From Cheiracanthium punctorium (lineage: Eukaryota > Arthropoda > Arachnida > Araneae > Cheiracanthiidae), in the NCBI GenBank assembly GCA_038373885.1, contig JAWZYV010016944.1, forward strand, positions 1,488,001-1,552,000: a stretch of 64,000 nt of DNA. Direction: 5' to 3'. Below are positions 1 through 11,345 of the stretch, in pieces. Every line of letters starts with the position of its first letter. Positions within the stretch are counted from its first letter, which is position 1. The position numbers were made by a program, and so were the translations under genes. The notes below the pieces were generated by a model, which worked only from the letters and a program-made list of their open reading frames with translations, had not been told where the DNA came from and searched no databases.

Positions 1-398
1 CTGTGATATAGCATTTCGAAGTAACGTTTAACTATCTGTTTCTTTCATTTCAGATTACTTAACACAAAATTTGTGTTAAGTAAACCCATTCAATATTTCC
101 AAATATGGAAATTCTTCAAATTAAAATACAATTATACTACGAAATTGATTTCAAAATCAGTCGTTTGTCTCGATTTTGGCCAGCAGAATTGCTTCATGAG
201 TGTTGCGGTACTGAAAGTTTTAAAAAGTGTTTTTTATTTTAATTTTGATTTTAATTTAATTTATTTTGATGCATTATTTTAATTCTGATGCATCCTATGG
301 AAAAATAAAAGAAACAAATAACACATCGCCCACTTATCAATTTGGCGAGAAAACAGTGTGGTAAGTCACTTCAAACTTTAGTCATAGCTGCACAAGGC
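1..398. other. Left edge, no gene recognised
   Basis: AT-rich sequence with only short open frames of no recognisable family. No transposon ends or RNA gene could be seen here. Confidence 0.5.
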
Positions 399-475
399 TA
401 CGGTGGCGGAATGGATAGCGTGCTCGACTACGAAGCCAAAGGGCCCGGGTTCTATCCCAGCGACGAACGCTCGAT
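399..475 (+). repeat. tRNA-derived SINE head (tRNA-Arg-like)
   Basis: The segment carries a pol III A-box-like block (TGGCGGAATGGATAGCG) and a B-box-like block (GGGTTCTATCCC) at tRNA-like spacing. An anticodon-arm-like CTACGAAG lies between them, as in tRNA-Arg(ACG). The acceptor stem does not close and the sequence runs on into AT-rich DNA, so this is a SINE head or tRNA relic and not a functional tRNA gene. The 3' end of the SINE was not located. Confidence 0.5.
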
Positions 476-603
476 GGAAACAGATTAAATTAAATTGAAA
501 TTTCAGCGTAGAGGGGGAAAATGCGCGGAAAAATAAATTATGTGTGGGCGTTTTAGCCAGCGGGCGCCCCGTGTATTTAAAAAAAATTTTTTTTGGAAAA
601 TTT

Positions 604-765
604 TTTAAGCTTGAAATTAAGCTTGAAATGTCAAGCTTAATGCAAGCTGGGCAAGTGTAAACTAGAACACTTGATTCAAGCTTGCATCAAGCTTACACGA
701 TTGGAATTTTCAATCTTAATTCAAGCTTATTGACTTGATAAATCAAGCTTGCTGAAAGTTTGCTG
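604..765. repeat. AAGCTT-rich low-complexity stretch
   Basis: The hexamer AAGCTT, usually as TCAAGCTT or AAGCTTGA, recurs about seven times within 160 bases and in both senses. No element ends were seen around it. Confidence 0.6.
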
Positions 766-909
766 TGCTGTCTGGGCTAATATATAATCGAACAGGGTTA
801 ACAACACCAGTAAACACTTTGTTACGTTATAGGCGATTAGAGGCGCAGATTAGAAGAAAAAATATTGGCTAAAGAAGTCGGCGGTATAATGCTCAAATAG
901 GTGCTTACG
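766..909. other. Flank of MITE copy 1
   Basis: No gene. It contains the CTCAAATA block (893-900) that is repeated immediately after the right end of the MITE that follows. Confidence 0.5.
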
Positions 910-1079
910 GGTACTTACGTATTATCCTGGCGGTCATTCTCGCAAAACTACTTCGTGAAATATGCTGGCAAACTGTTGCCAATCTTATTTCGAACCATCA
1001 ATAACTTCATGTGTCCGGCATTTATCTCGCCAAAAAATCGCTCGTCTTGAAGGACAGCCGGGATAATACATAAGTAACC
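901..1079. mobile_element. MITE family 'TACTTACG', copy 1
   Basis: The inverted ends read TACTTACGTATTATCC at the left and GGATAATACATAAGTA at the right, around a body containing a conserved TGCTGGCAAACTGTTGCC block. The 8-base block CTCAAATA stands on both sides (893-900 and about 1079-1086), consistent with an 8-bp target duplication. The left terminus carries an extra partial copy of its own end (GGTGCTTACG then GGTACTTACG). No coding capacity. Superfamily is uncertain; 8-bp duplications fit hAT or P-type elements. Confidence 0.7.
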
Positions 1080-1222
1080 TCAAATACCATTTTTTCTACT
1101 ATACAATATCATCAAAAGTACGAAATCGCCTATCAAATCTTATAAATGGTGATGGAGTATAGCGATTGGCGCAACTTTAGAATAAGTCACTAAGAGATTT
1201 TTAACGCCATCGTGGGAGTTTT

Positions 1223-1258
1223 GGCACTTACGTATTATCCCGGCGGTCATTCCCGTCA

Positions 1259-1293
<35 letters not shown>

Positions 1294-1423
1294 CTCAAAT
1301 ATGCTGGCAAATTATTGCTAATCTTATTCCAAACAATTAATAATTTCATGTATCCGACATTTATCTTCGCGAAAAATCGCTCGCTTTGGCAGACCGCCGC
1401 GCCGGCGATAATACGTAAGTACC
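1223..1423. mobile_element. MITE family 'TACTTACG', copy 2
   Basis: It has the same inverted ends as copy 1 (CACTTACGTATTATCCCGG at left, CGATAATACGTAAGTACC at right), with a poly(T) run at about 1263-1292 expanded inside. The flanks GGAGTTTT and GGAGTGGG look like a decayed 8-bp duplication. It overlaps short open frames that carry no real protein. Confidence 0.7.
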
Positions 1424-2052
1424 GGAGTGGGTAGCCCAGTAATCATATGGAATACGGTTCCATAGGCAATTTCATTGAGAAATGATAATCATGTCTAAAT
1501 CGTCAAAAATAGAAAGACACTACGGGTGGCAAATTGACAAATGCGCAATTTTCTCCCAGTGAACATTTTTTATGTCAAATTGATTTTGTTTGTTCAAATA
1601 AGCATATTATATACTGGACTTCATTTGGCACTACATCGTCGCAGAAAAGCGGGTCACCAAAAACGTACTTTTTATTACGAGCAGTTGTGTGAAAACGTTC
1701 GCCAACTCTCAAGAATCAGAGCCTTATTATCGCATGGGCAAATCGGGACTTTGCCCAGGGCCCCCGGCTCAAAAGGGCTCCCAATTTCAAATATTGTTCT
1801 GAAATATATTTTTTATATCAAAATTTTATGAAAAAAAAATTCATAGATGGGGGCCCCTAAATTCATCAATGCCCTGGGCCCGCGGGGGTCATAATCAGGC
1901 TTTGCCAAGAATCGCTTTAGGATTCTATTGGTATAATAGAAGAGGACCCAAAATAATTCCTTACATTACGTTCTATGGACGGACAGTGATTCTTTAAAGC
2001 GTATTTTAGAAATATTCGGCTATTTTAAACTAAACAAAATTCGTATATATTA
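1424..2052. other. No gene recognised
   Basis: A 96-codon frame at 1541-1831 (+) shows no known family. No repeat ends could be defined. Confidence 0.45.
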
Positions 2053-2650
2053 CTAGCTGCTACCCGCGACTTCGTCCGCGTCGGCTTTAGAATTAGGTCC
2101 CAAGAGAAATGAAGCATGTGTGAATAACAAATATATTTGTGACAAAAGAAACTGCATTTAAATATCATTTGCTTTTTAAATGTTTTAAATGAAGTATAAT
2201 TCATTTAAAATAACAGAGTATGCAGAGTTACTAAATTTAGATTTTATTCAGGCATTTGGCGAATAGAGACAGTTACGACAGTATTTGCGAACTGTTTTGT
2301 AAAAGAAATATTTATGCTATATGCATGAATTTTAGCCTATGTTAATCAGGAATAGAGCAGCTTTCTATTAGTGAAAAAGTTTTAGAATCGGTTCTGTAGT
2401 TACAGAGATACCCAGAGAGCGTAATGTATTAGAATTATTTTGCGTGTTCCTGTAAAGGAATTATTTACGCTATATGCATGAATTTTAGCCTATAATACTC
2501 AAGAATAGTGTAGTTTACTATCAGTAAAAAAAATGTTAGGAATCGGTTCAGTACTTACAGAGATACACATAGAACGTAATGTAATTCTTATGAGCATCCC
2601 TGTAAAAGAACTATCTGTGATATATGCATTAAAGGTAGCCTATAACACTT

Positions 2651-2890
2651 AGGGTGCCACCAGTGTCTAAGAAGTTCTGCTCTCAAAACTGCAAGGCGGG
2701 AGGTGCCAGGTTCAAACCCCGGTCGCGCCTGTCGACCTAGCCGCTCGCAGTTTTCCTGGTTTTCTAAAAAAACCTCGCGTAAATACGGGCTAGGATCCCT
2801 TAGAAAGTCCCCCACAGAGGAATTCCCCATATAGACCTAGGACCCTAGTGCAGTCAAATAGTCGGTCTTAATCCAAAAACAAACAAACAA
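2651..2890 (+). mobile_element. tRNA-derived SINE nested in Helitron A
   Basis: A B-box-like GGTTCAAACCCC follows a tRNA-like 5' part, and the 3' end is an (AAAC)n tail. The flanks ATAACACT and ATAATACT look like a target-site duplication, since uninterrupted relatives of the host repeat read through this point. An open frame on the opposite strand is just the translated SINE. Confidence 0.65.
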
Positions 2891-3214
2891 TAATACTCAG
2901 GAATAATGTAACTTTCAATCAGTGAAAAAAGTTTTAGAATCGGTTTAGTAGATACAAAATTTTCATAGAGCGCAATGCATTGGAATTATTTTGTGTGTCT
3001 TTGTAAAAGAATTATTTATGCTATATGCTTGAAAGGTTGCCTGTATGTTAATCTAGAGTATAAAGCTATCTTCATTACAAATTTTTCCAAATCCTTTCAA
3101 CCATTTTTGTGTGATTCAGTCAAAAACATACAAACATACAAATGTACACATTTATATTATTGGTATAGTATTTGGAAATTTATGAACTTTAAGAAACACA
3201 TCTGGACTTTTCTT

Positions 3215-3388
3215 GGTACTTACGTATTATCCCGGCGGTCATTCCCGCCAAACTGTTTTTTTTCGACAAATGAGTTCCCAAACTGTTGCCAATCGTATTC
3301 AAAACCATTAATAATTTCATGTACCCGGCATTTATCTCGGCAAAAAATCGCTCGTCTTGGCGGACCGCTGGGATAATACGTAAGTACC
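3215..3388. mobile_element. MITE family 'TACTTACG', copy 3
   Basis: Cleanest copy of the family. The inverted ends GGTACTTACGTATTATCCC and GGGATAATACGTAAGTACC are flanked on both sides by the perfect 8-bp repeat CTTTTCTT. The body is about 170 bp with no coding. Overlapping open frames are artefacts. Confidence 0.85.
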
Positions 3389-4250
3389 CTTTTCTTTATT
3401 ATTTATGCTCAATTATTTATGGCATAAATAATAAAGAAAAGGGTTTATGCTTTTTAATTTGGCGTAAAATCAACATAATTTCTATACCAATTCATGTTTT
3501 TCAAATGCACGTGATTTTGCAAATAGAATTTCTGCTTTATTTCAAAAGCATAAATCATTTTGTGCGGGCGATAAAACGGTTTTTAATTAATAGTTAGAAA
3601 AGTAATTAAAATTTCAAAATTCTGAGCTTCAGGTGCACTTTACCGAAGTCATGGGCTCACTCATGCTCAAATTTTCAAAGCTCTGCTTTCTGTAGATTTG
3701 TCTGGAGAACATTCATTTTTATTACTATAGATAGATAGATTTGGCATAAAACTGGCATAATTTCCGTGGTATTTAATGTTTTTCAGATGCATGTGATTCT
3801 TCATTAAGTAATAGCATTCCTCTTAGCTCAAAACATGAATTATTTGAAACAGGCGAAACTCGCCAAGCATGGCAATGTAAAAACGGTTTTTAATTAATAA
3901 TTAAAAAAGTAATTAAAAATCTAAAATTCTAAGTAGCCTACAGCCTTCTCCAGAGTCCCATCTATATCTAAACCAAAAATCATCATAATCGATTCAGCGG
4001 TTTAGGCGTGAAAGCGTCATAAACAAACAAACAAACAAACTCACTTTCGCATTTATAATGTTAGTTAGGACGGTTTTTAATTAATAATTAAAAAAGTAAC
4101 TAAAAAACTAAAATTCTAAGTAGCCCATAGCCTTCTCCAGAGTCCCATCTTCCCATCTATATCTAAATCAAAATTCATCATAATCGATTCAGCGGTTTAG
4201 GCGTGAAAGCGTCATAAACAAACAAACAAACAAACTCACTTTCGCGGATA

Positions 4251-5678
4251 CTAGCTGCTATCCGCGATTTCGTCCGCGTTTGCTTTAAAATTAGGTTTAG
4301 TGAGAAATGACGCATGTGTGAATAACAAATATGTTTGCACTATAGACAAAAGTGACTGTATTTAAATATAATTAACTTTTTACTTATTTTAAATGAAGTA
4401 TAATACGTGGCAGTATACTTTATTTAAAATAAGAGAGTATGCTGAGCTACTAAATTTGGATTTTTTTTTTTTTTTTTTACCCTCCGCTAAAGAGGGTAAT
4501 AGTTTTGGGCAGACAAAAAAAGTCGTGGATGATAATTGATAGTAAATAAAATCTTACAGATCTCACGGAAATTTGAAACACACCAAGATCCGACACATGA
4601 TTGGAATAATGGATACTTGAAAAATTTCAAAGTAACTTTCAAAGAGTCTATTGTGGTCAGTTTTTCCATGCCGTCTGTACGTACGTACGTATGTATGTAA
4701 CTCGCATATCTCAAAAACTATTGGTCGTAGAATGTTGAGATTTGATATTTAGGATTGTTCTATGATCTAGTTGTGCACCTCCCCTTTTGGTCGCAATCGA
4801 GTGTATAGTTTATGTACAGGACCGCCCAAAAGATTCGAAATACATTACGCTCTATGGGCCGAAATTCATTAAACTCGCCTAACGCAAAAACTATTAGGCG
4901 TAGAATGTCGAAACTTCATATTTTGGATAGTTGTAACATCTAGTTGTGCACCTCCCCTATTGGTTCCATTCGACTGGATAGTTTATCTACAGGACCGCCC
5001 AAAACATTCGAAATACATTACGCTCAATGGGCCGAAATTCATTAAACTCGCATATCTCAAAAACTATTAGGCGTAGAATGTTGAAACTTTATATTTAGGA
5101 TTGTTGTAACATCTATTTGTGCACCTCCCGTTTCGGTTCCATTCGACTGGATAGTTTATCAACAGAATGGCCTAACAGATTCGAAATACATTAAGCTCTA
5201 TGGGCCGACATTCATCAAAGCGTTTTTTAGAGGTTTTGGGCTATTTCAAACGACGCAGGAGTGATATATGCTGTAAAGAGTTAGAAAATGAATTTCTCCA
5301 TTAAAAAAGTGTCTTTATCATTTACAGTTCTGCTACAGGAACACTCAAAAGATTTCCAATACATTACGGTCAATGGCAATTTTAGGGGCATTCATCCATT
5401 TCAAGCACAATACCGTCCTACCACATAAGTTAGGTAATGGTCCGACCACGGTCACGTGCCTCCCTCAAGAACTATGCCAAAAGTCGCCAAGCTTGGCGAC
5501 TTTTGGTGTACGTGTGTGCATATTTAACTCTCAAATCTGAAAAACTGGAAGAACGGTTGGTTTCTCCCCGTTTGATTTACATACAAATACATCCTGTACA
5601 TGGCTACCAATACAAATTAAAAGGTTCTGTCAAAAAACCTCTTTAGCGGAGGGGAAACTAATTTCAGCTGAAGGCTGA

Positions 5679-5716
<38 letters not shown>

Positions 5717-5889
5717 GCATGACAACAATATTTGCGCATTATTTTGATTGTTTTTGTAAAATAAATATTTATGCTACTTCCATGAATTTTAGCCTAGGAA
5801 CAGTGCAGCCTTCTATTAGTGAAAAAGTTTTAGAATCAGTTCTGTAGTTACAGAGATACCCATAGAGCGTAATATAATTATTATGAGTA
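4251..5889 (-). mobile_element. Helitron-like element B, tandem to A, interrupted
   Basis: The minus-strand 3' end is CTAG preceded by the same hairpin-capable segment as element A. Only TA separates it from the 5' TC of element A. The body is homologous to element A, for example the block GAATTTTAGCCTA and the block TTACAGAGATACCCATAGAGCG. The middle is occupied by a separate TIR element (4480-5655) and two long poly(T) runs. The far 5' end was not fixed; homology fades near 5885. Confidence 0.5.
4480..5655 (+). mobile_element. Repeat family D, copy 1 (TIR-bounded)
   Basis: The ends CCCTCCGCTAAAGAGG (left) and CCTCTTTAGCGGAGGG (right) are inverted repeats. Inside, a unit of about 172-175 bp is tandemly repeated three times from about 4699 to 5230. 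Each unit runs from an AACTCGCATATCTCAAAAACT block through TTGTGCACCTCCC to a CATTACGCTCTATGGGCCG block. A GCCAAGCTTGGC palindrome follows near 5488. No plausible protein. Relatives lie at 27286-28400 (inverted), 12425-12790 (partial) and 45840-46390 (diverged). Confidence 0.65.
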
Positions 5890-7112
5890 TCTCTCTACTC
5901 TAAAAACAAGGACCGGCCGCTGCTGCCGGCGCCGCTGTCAGAAGCTTGTTCTGCTATCTCCTTCGAAACCGTGGGGATTTAAGTTTCGACGAAGGTGTCC
6001 ACGGATTCGGAAAATTCCGAGGAACTTGATAAGCTGAAATAAATTTCGAAAATCGAATTTCAGAAGATATTAATAAACAAAACTGAAAAATAAACATAAT
6101 GGGTGCCAGGTTTGGCAATTTTCGCCAGCATGAAATCATTCATGCCTTTGCAACAAAGCAATTCCAAATATGTAGAATCGTGTGAAATTGACAAACATTA
6201 AGTAGAATTACACCAATTTTACGCCAAATTAAAATGTATATGAAGTAAATAATCAAAGCGTGTTACACAAAGTTGACAATTTTCAAATAGTAAATTCTCT
6301 TAGACAACAGGAGTTTAGAATTAGCGATTATTCGTTTTTCCAAAACGGAATAACTAATTGTAACTGATTTATAAAGCGCCATCTTGGCTCAAGTACAATC
6401 TGGCAAAATGGTATGTCTCCAAGCAGGGTGAATCTAAACCACGAGTTCCAAAATGTTAGAACCCAGTAGCCTGAAAAGAAAAAATAATTAAAACGCAGAT
6501 TATTTTAAAGGTGGTTCGGTCCAGTTGGAGTAGTTGCTACCAGTAGAAATATTTGGTGGCGTTAACTATGCCATTATAGCAGTTATAGTACAGATTGGAT
6601 ATTTGCCTGCGCGACGAGATGATATATTTCGTGGTGCTAAATACGCCAATCTGCAAAGGATTATGTATATGAATATATGGATAACGATTTTCCTAGTAAC
6701 CTTACATGAGCAGTAAGTATCGGTTATGAGCATGTGTAATTCGCGAAATAATGAAGAGTCGCCATTGGTGGCAAGCAAATCACCATTAGTAGCAGTTCCG
6801 TAGTTTTTATGAAAGAAAGCATATGAAGTACTGTTTTCTTAGAGCTAATTATTAACGATACATATACGTAATTCGCCAAATTAAGAAAAGTCGCCATAGG
6901 TGGCAAATACGAAAGGTGTTCCACAGGTTTTACATAATTCAAAATAGTGTGAAGTTTACATTTTTATGTTCCAAGTAACATGCAAGAGCCAAGCAATGTG
7001 AAGCTCGATAACAATTTGATCCAATCTTTGGGTTTTGTCTCTTGAAATTGTGCCCTTTTTACGAATAAGAATTATTAGGGGCCGAATACCTCATGCGAAA
7101 AACGAGCCTTGC
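5887..7112 (+). mobile_element. Repeat family C, copy 1
   Basis: About 1.2 kb whose reverse complement recurs at 35535-36800. Shared landmarks are the CTCTAAAAA...GGCCGC start, the AAACCGTGGGGATTT block, a GGCGACTT/AAGTCGCC-containing middle and the GGGGCCGAAT-CCTCATRCGAAAA end. The start after a host A (5889) with TC would fit a Helitron, but the second copy does not confirm it, so the class is left open. Short open frames here are not genes. Confidence 0.55.
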
Positions 7113-8299
7113 ACGATTAAACAATTGGCACGATTTAACTTTCTTGTTTTAAATTAAAACAGAGACTATATTTCAAAGAATGTTAAAAAGAAAAAAAAGA
7201 ACACCTTGCCAAATTTTAATGAATTACGACTGACGAATGCAGACAGCTCTAACATGCCAAACATAGATTTATACTATTAACGGTGAACCGACACTAAAGA
7301 TTTTATTGAATCAAAAGAAAATATCACTTTACTAGCATGAACATTCATATATTACAGAGCATATATTACTTTCCGCTACAAAAATTCTACGAAACCAAAG
7401 CTGTAGCCAGAGAAGGGGGTTCAGAGTCAGATGAGTTTGATATCCCCCCACCTTTTCTCCGAAATTTTAGTTAATGTATTGGCAGTTTTTCATTTGCGTT
7501 CATTCTGGAGAAGAATTACAGGTGAGCTTATTTTAGTGTTACATGTGCCCCGCCACCGAAGCGCTGCATACAACCCTTACTTCTGAATTTTTTCCAGACT
7601 ACGGCCTTGTACGAAACTGTCCCCTTTCAACTACTAAAATGCTCCGAACTTCTCGTTTTAAATTTTCAGATGTAGTGAGCAGCTAGCGGTCCATCGTCCA
7701 GTGGTTATGTAGCAGCGTACTTGACAAATGCCGAAATTTTAAGAGTGTTGAAGTGCCTTCCCGGTTGAATTCTCTTGAGTCGTTTCTAAAGGAAGAAAGC
7801 AAAATGAGCTGGCTAGTAAGTGGAGTAAAAAGTTAGAAAACTTATTTAAATACCTAACAGGTTCGTGGCCAGGAAAGAATTTAAGAGAGGGGTATTTCAA
7901 GTTGTATGTTTCAGTGTGGTAGTTTTTTAATACCCTTTTATAAATAATAGAAGAAAAGGTGTAAATATGGGCACCCTCTTTTGTTGTTGACTTACAGTTA
8001 CTTTCATTCTAAAAAATTCTAGATTTTTACCTTCATTGGTAAATATAACAAGTTTACTAAATAAGAGGAGCAAAACAATGATTAATATCAATTATTTCAA
8101 TTCAAAAACGAAATTTACGAAAAGCACCAGAAAAATAGGGCTCGAATATTACTAGTAGTTTATAGTATTACTAGCAGTATTATAGTTTTAGAGATTCTCC
8201 AAAAGAAGTCTCAAAAAATAGTTTTACATATTTTAAACAGGATAAATATACAAAAGGGGGAGAACTTATCTATTACAGAAAAAAAAAAAAAATTAGAGA
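7113..8299. other. No gene recognised
   Basis: A possible degenerate tRNA-like SINE head sits near 7689-7770 (TCCAGTGGTTA block and a later GGTTGAATTC block), too weak to call. Otherwise nothing recognisable. Confidence 0.4.
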
Positions 8300-8790
8300 A
8301 ATCCCAAACATAACTGGCTGTTTCAGTGCCGGCGCAAGTGTGCCCACGTTTGGCACATAACACATTTAACCCACACTTCTCCGCGAGTATCTCTAGAGAA
8401 CTTCCCATCACAAAATATGCAAATCGCATCGCTCGAGTCTGGTTTATCCTCATCATTGATATCATCGCAGTCCACAAGGGGAGGGTCACAGCAGTCTGAT
8501 GAATTCGATGATAAATCGTATGGTTTCGTAAGTCAAATTTTCCTTTTTTGAATCGCTTTAGTCTTATGATCCCTGTCCGTGACGGGCCTCTTACTTCAGG
8601 AAAACTCAAAGACGTTTTTTATAGAGTGATGAGGCTGGATCTTGCTGCTTTGGGTCCACGAGTAGTGGGTCTCTTCTTAGTGTTCGGGACAGGCAATATG
8701 TCAAACGGAGAAACTGCATTTGAAGTTTCCGGGGAATATTGCGGTGTTTCAGTAGACTCATCAATTGTCATGATATTTCCCTTTTAAATG
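8300..8790 (-). pseudogene. pogo/Tigger-type DDE transposase, C-terminal remnant
   Basis: Read on the minus strand and allowing frame changes, the segment gives SPFDILPVPNTKKRPTTRG, then RSSLIT, then a cysteine-rich end ICIFCDGKFSRDTRGE, VKCVMCQTWAH, then CAGTE and YVWDFS. This arrangement matches the C-terminal tail of arthropod pogo/Tigger (DDE_1) transposases: a P-x-P-x-x-K-K linker and a PHD-like C-x2-C...WAH...CAG...C zinc module. At least two frameshifts and stop codons break it, and the DDE catalytic core is not visible. It is a dead fossil. The assignment rests on recognised motifs only. Confidence 0.65.
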
Positions 8791-9719
8791 TGGGGCATCA
8801 TTCACAACAAGAAAGAGTGCCCATGTATTCACCAACCTCACCTAAGAAAGATGGCCACTATCGCATGCGACCTAAAGGCATGTGTGAGTAAAGGTGTGCT
8901 TCTAAAAGCAGAAAAGAATCTTTTGGGATATTAATGTGAAGTTATTTTAAACTAACCACAAGTACATGGAGGGAAAAAAAACGATTTCACACGCCTGTCG
9001 AAAGTTTGAAGTCCAGAACAGGCACCAGTTCCCACAATAATTCACGCTGCACCCGCATCACGGGAAAAAATGGTTTCAACTGCTCTCTACTATCTTATAT
9101 TAATAAATGACCCCATCTACATCCTGATCATCAGCATCTCCTATAGACACTTGAGAACGAGTGTACCTTTTTCTTTAATATATGTGCCCAAAAATTCGGG
9201 GGAGAGGAGTTAGAACCCACCACTACCCTCCCCTGTCAACCTAACTGTAAACAGAGACCAGAAAGAGAGTCATGGGCCAACTCTGCCCGGGCCCAGGTCT
9301 TCGGCCTCTAGGGGAGGCGATGTCTCGTCTCATTCTTGACTCGGCCTCGGCAAGATTCTGATGCGAATAATTTTAATCGTCAAATGTTATTCCCGGACGT
9401 TTTCTCCGAAAAACCGCGAATTTCGAAATATATGCTAATTGGCAAAAGTGGCAAAGCTGGCTTATTGTGTCATGTCCGCCGTCCGTGTCTAGGTCTACCC
9501 TAGGCGTCCCACACTAACGTCTGTAGTAGTTTATGAGCCCTCCATCGTAAGACTCCATCAATGCTCTGAAATGTCTATCAATAAAGATAAGTATGGAAAC
9601 AGTACAACTGCTTGAATTCTTTTGCAGCAGAAAAAAAAAGAAAAAAATCGCATTTCCAACCCCCATTTTACCGAAACCGTTTATCTTGGCACCGAGAAAG
9701 TCTGCTTCCGAATTTTGTG
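8791..9719. other. No gene recognised
   Basis: Unique-looking sequence including a GC-richer patch near 9230-9540 (GCCCGGGCCCAGG). No frame with a known family. Confidence 0.4.
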
Positions 9720-10205
9720 GTCGAACAATAGATTTGGGTCCGTGGGACGAACGCCTCCTAGATATAGAAAGCCTCGCAACTCCTACGTCACCACTAGGCT
9801 TACATTTAAAAGTTTTATTTTCACAAAATAAAACTATGAAAAATTTCTGGTGAATTTAACCATGAATAACAATATTTTAATAATTTGTGATAAAAACACA
9901 ATTTTACGACAAATGGCAGTTTTTAACCATGACTAATTAGATAATATGATAAGGAAATAGATCATTACGGATAATTTTGTATGAGTAAGGTATTTTAATC
10001 TTAATGTTTAATTTAAGATATTTTCTAATATTTGTAGCGTTCACCAGACATTTTAAATAATTTTACTTTGTGAAATTAAAACTGTGATGACGTCACTTTC
10101 GTAGGCCTAGTGATGACGTCAAAGCTTGGTGACGTAGGAGTTGTAAGGCTTTCTATTTCTAGAAAGCGTTGGTGGGACTTCATCGGACTACCTGAGGCAG
10201 GGACA
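9715..10205. mobile_element. Imperfect palindromic element (foldback MITE)
   Basis: The left arm from about 9738 (GTCCGTGGGACGAACGCC, then TAGAAAGCC...AACTCCTACGTCACC...CTAGGCTTAC) recurs in reverse complement from about 10095 to 10198 (GTAGGCCTAG...GGTGACGTAGGAGTTGT...GGCTTTCTA...GGGACTTCATCGGAC). AT-rich spacer, no coding. Target duplication not identified. Confidence 0.55.
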
Positions 10206-10757
10206 AGTTTTACAGATAGCAAAGCAATCAAGCGATAGCTGTTCGCAGGCGAAACAACTCAGGTTTTTCTCCAAGCTTTATTATATTCTACTGTAACTTT
10301 TTCGTTATTTTATTTATTGATTTATTAAATAGAACATCTTTTGACGAAATTGTTGAGTATTTATGATTTCGATTTTAGCGACAATCTGTTAGTCCGTCTA
10401 ACATGTCTCTGTTCTAACAGTCAAATAGGCATCTCTTGTCAAGAGACTCTTGTTGCTGACACGCACTGCTGCATAAAAGCTTATGAAAATGCTCTCAGTA
10501 GCAAAATATATATGTAGCTTTATGTTTTACTGGGGCAAAGGAATAAGCCTATTTTCTTTAACTTGTTGCGTTTTTTGCAGTGCACATGCGATGAAGCAAA
10601 TTTCCTTGATGTGACGATCATTGCCCCCGACATGGGTCTGTGAAAGCTTCTCTGTCATGTAAAATCCCGATATTCAAATATTCATTCCATTACGCAACGT
10701 TCGGTTTTGAGAGGGAATCTCTGTCATCTCATCTCCGTGACGAAGGGAGGGAACAGG
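10206..10757. other. No gene recognised; weak exon-like segments
   Basis: Two pyrimidine-AG sites (CTCTGTTCTAACAG near 10420 and GTTTTTTGCAG near 10580) precede short open runs. No flanking donors or protein family support them. Confidence 0.3.
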
Positions 10758-11278
10758 TTATCCCTTTGAGGCGCAACCCTTTCCCAATGCTGAAAAAAGG
10801 GCAGCCGTTGCCATCGCTCGACTTAACTACCAGCAAGATGGCGGAAAATCGAAACGTTCATCGCGTGCCACAGATCTAGAGACCCTTTTTTGACGACACC
10901 TGGCTGTGCGCGGGCACAGCCAGCTGTCGTCAAAAAAGGGTCTCTAGATCTGTGGCACGCGATGAACGTTTCGATCTTCCGCCATCTTGCTGGTAGTGAA
11001 GTCGAGCGATGGCAACGACTGCCCTTTTTTCAGCATTGGCTGAATCGATCCAGCTGTTTTCGCATTCTTCCATTTTCCAGCAGATGCCAGTGCTGTTAAA
11101 AATAATCGTGACCATTTTTTTACGGGAAATGACGTGCTAAAAAGTAAAGGATTCTCGTGGAGCTATGTCACCCGCAACTATTTTTATAGAAATCAAATCT
11201 ATTCTTCGTGACTGGCAACAGTCAAAACGTCAGAGTTTGGTGATCCCAGAGAGGGAACACTGCGCGTTAAAGGGTTAT
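10758..11278 (+). mobile_element. piggyBac-like palindromic MITE, copy 1
   Basis: Flanked by TTAT on both sides where the other four copies have TTAA. The ends are CCCTTTGAGGCGCAACCC and GCGCGTTAAAGGG. The centre (about 10797-11041) is a long imperfect palindrome whose arms contain CCAGCAAGATGGCGG and AGATCTAGAGACCC, with the loop near 10912. A non-palindromic tail includes TTTACGGGAAATGACGTGC. CCC...GGG ends with a TTAA target are typical of piggyBac-type elements. Non-coding. Confidence 0.75.
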
Positions 11279-11345
11279 GCAACAACAGATAACAATGTAA
11301 CAGAAAGTCTTTTATGATCGATGCGCTCAGGTAGATTAATTTTTC

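Larger units (their letters stand above)
2053..4248 (-). mobile_element. Helitron-like element A, non-autonomous
   Basis: On the minus strand the right-hand limit begins TCCGCGAAAGTGAG after a host A, and the left-hand limit ends in CTAG followed by T. A GC-rich hairpin-capable segment (CGCGGACGAAGTCGCGGG) lies just before CTAG. TC...CTRR ends inserted between A and T are the Helitron hallmark. The body holds two copies of the module running from AATGAATG through AATTATTAATTAAAAACCG to the GGCGAGTTTCGCC-type block that also builds the two large Helitrons in this window. No RepHel coding was found. A SINE (2651-2890) and a MITE (3215-3388) are nested inside. Confidence 0.65.

Noticed and set aside
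399..475. Possible tRNA-Arg gene
   Set aside because: A and B boxes are present but the acceptor stem does not pair and flanking sequence looks like a SINE body.
2588..2830. 80-codon minus ORF with a RPGFEPGTSRLAVLRAELL stretch
   Set aside because: This is a translated tRNA-derived SINE, a familiar false protein.
10420..10645. Possible short exons upstream of the RING frame
   Set aside because: Acceptor-like sites exist, but there are no usable donors and the short peptides match no family I know.
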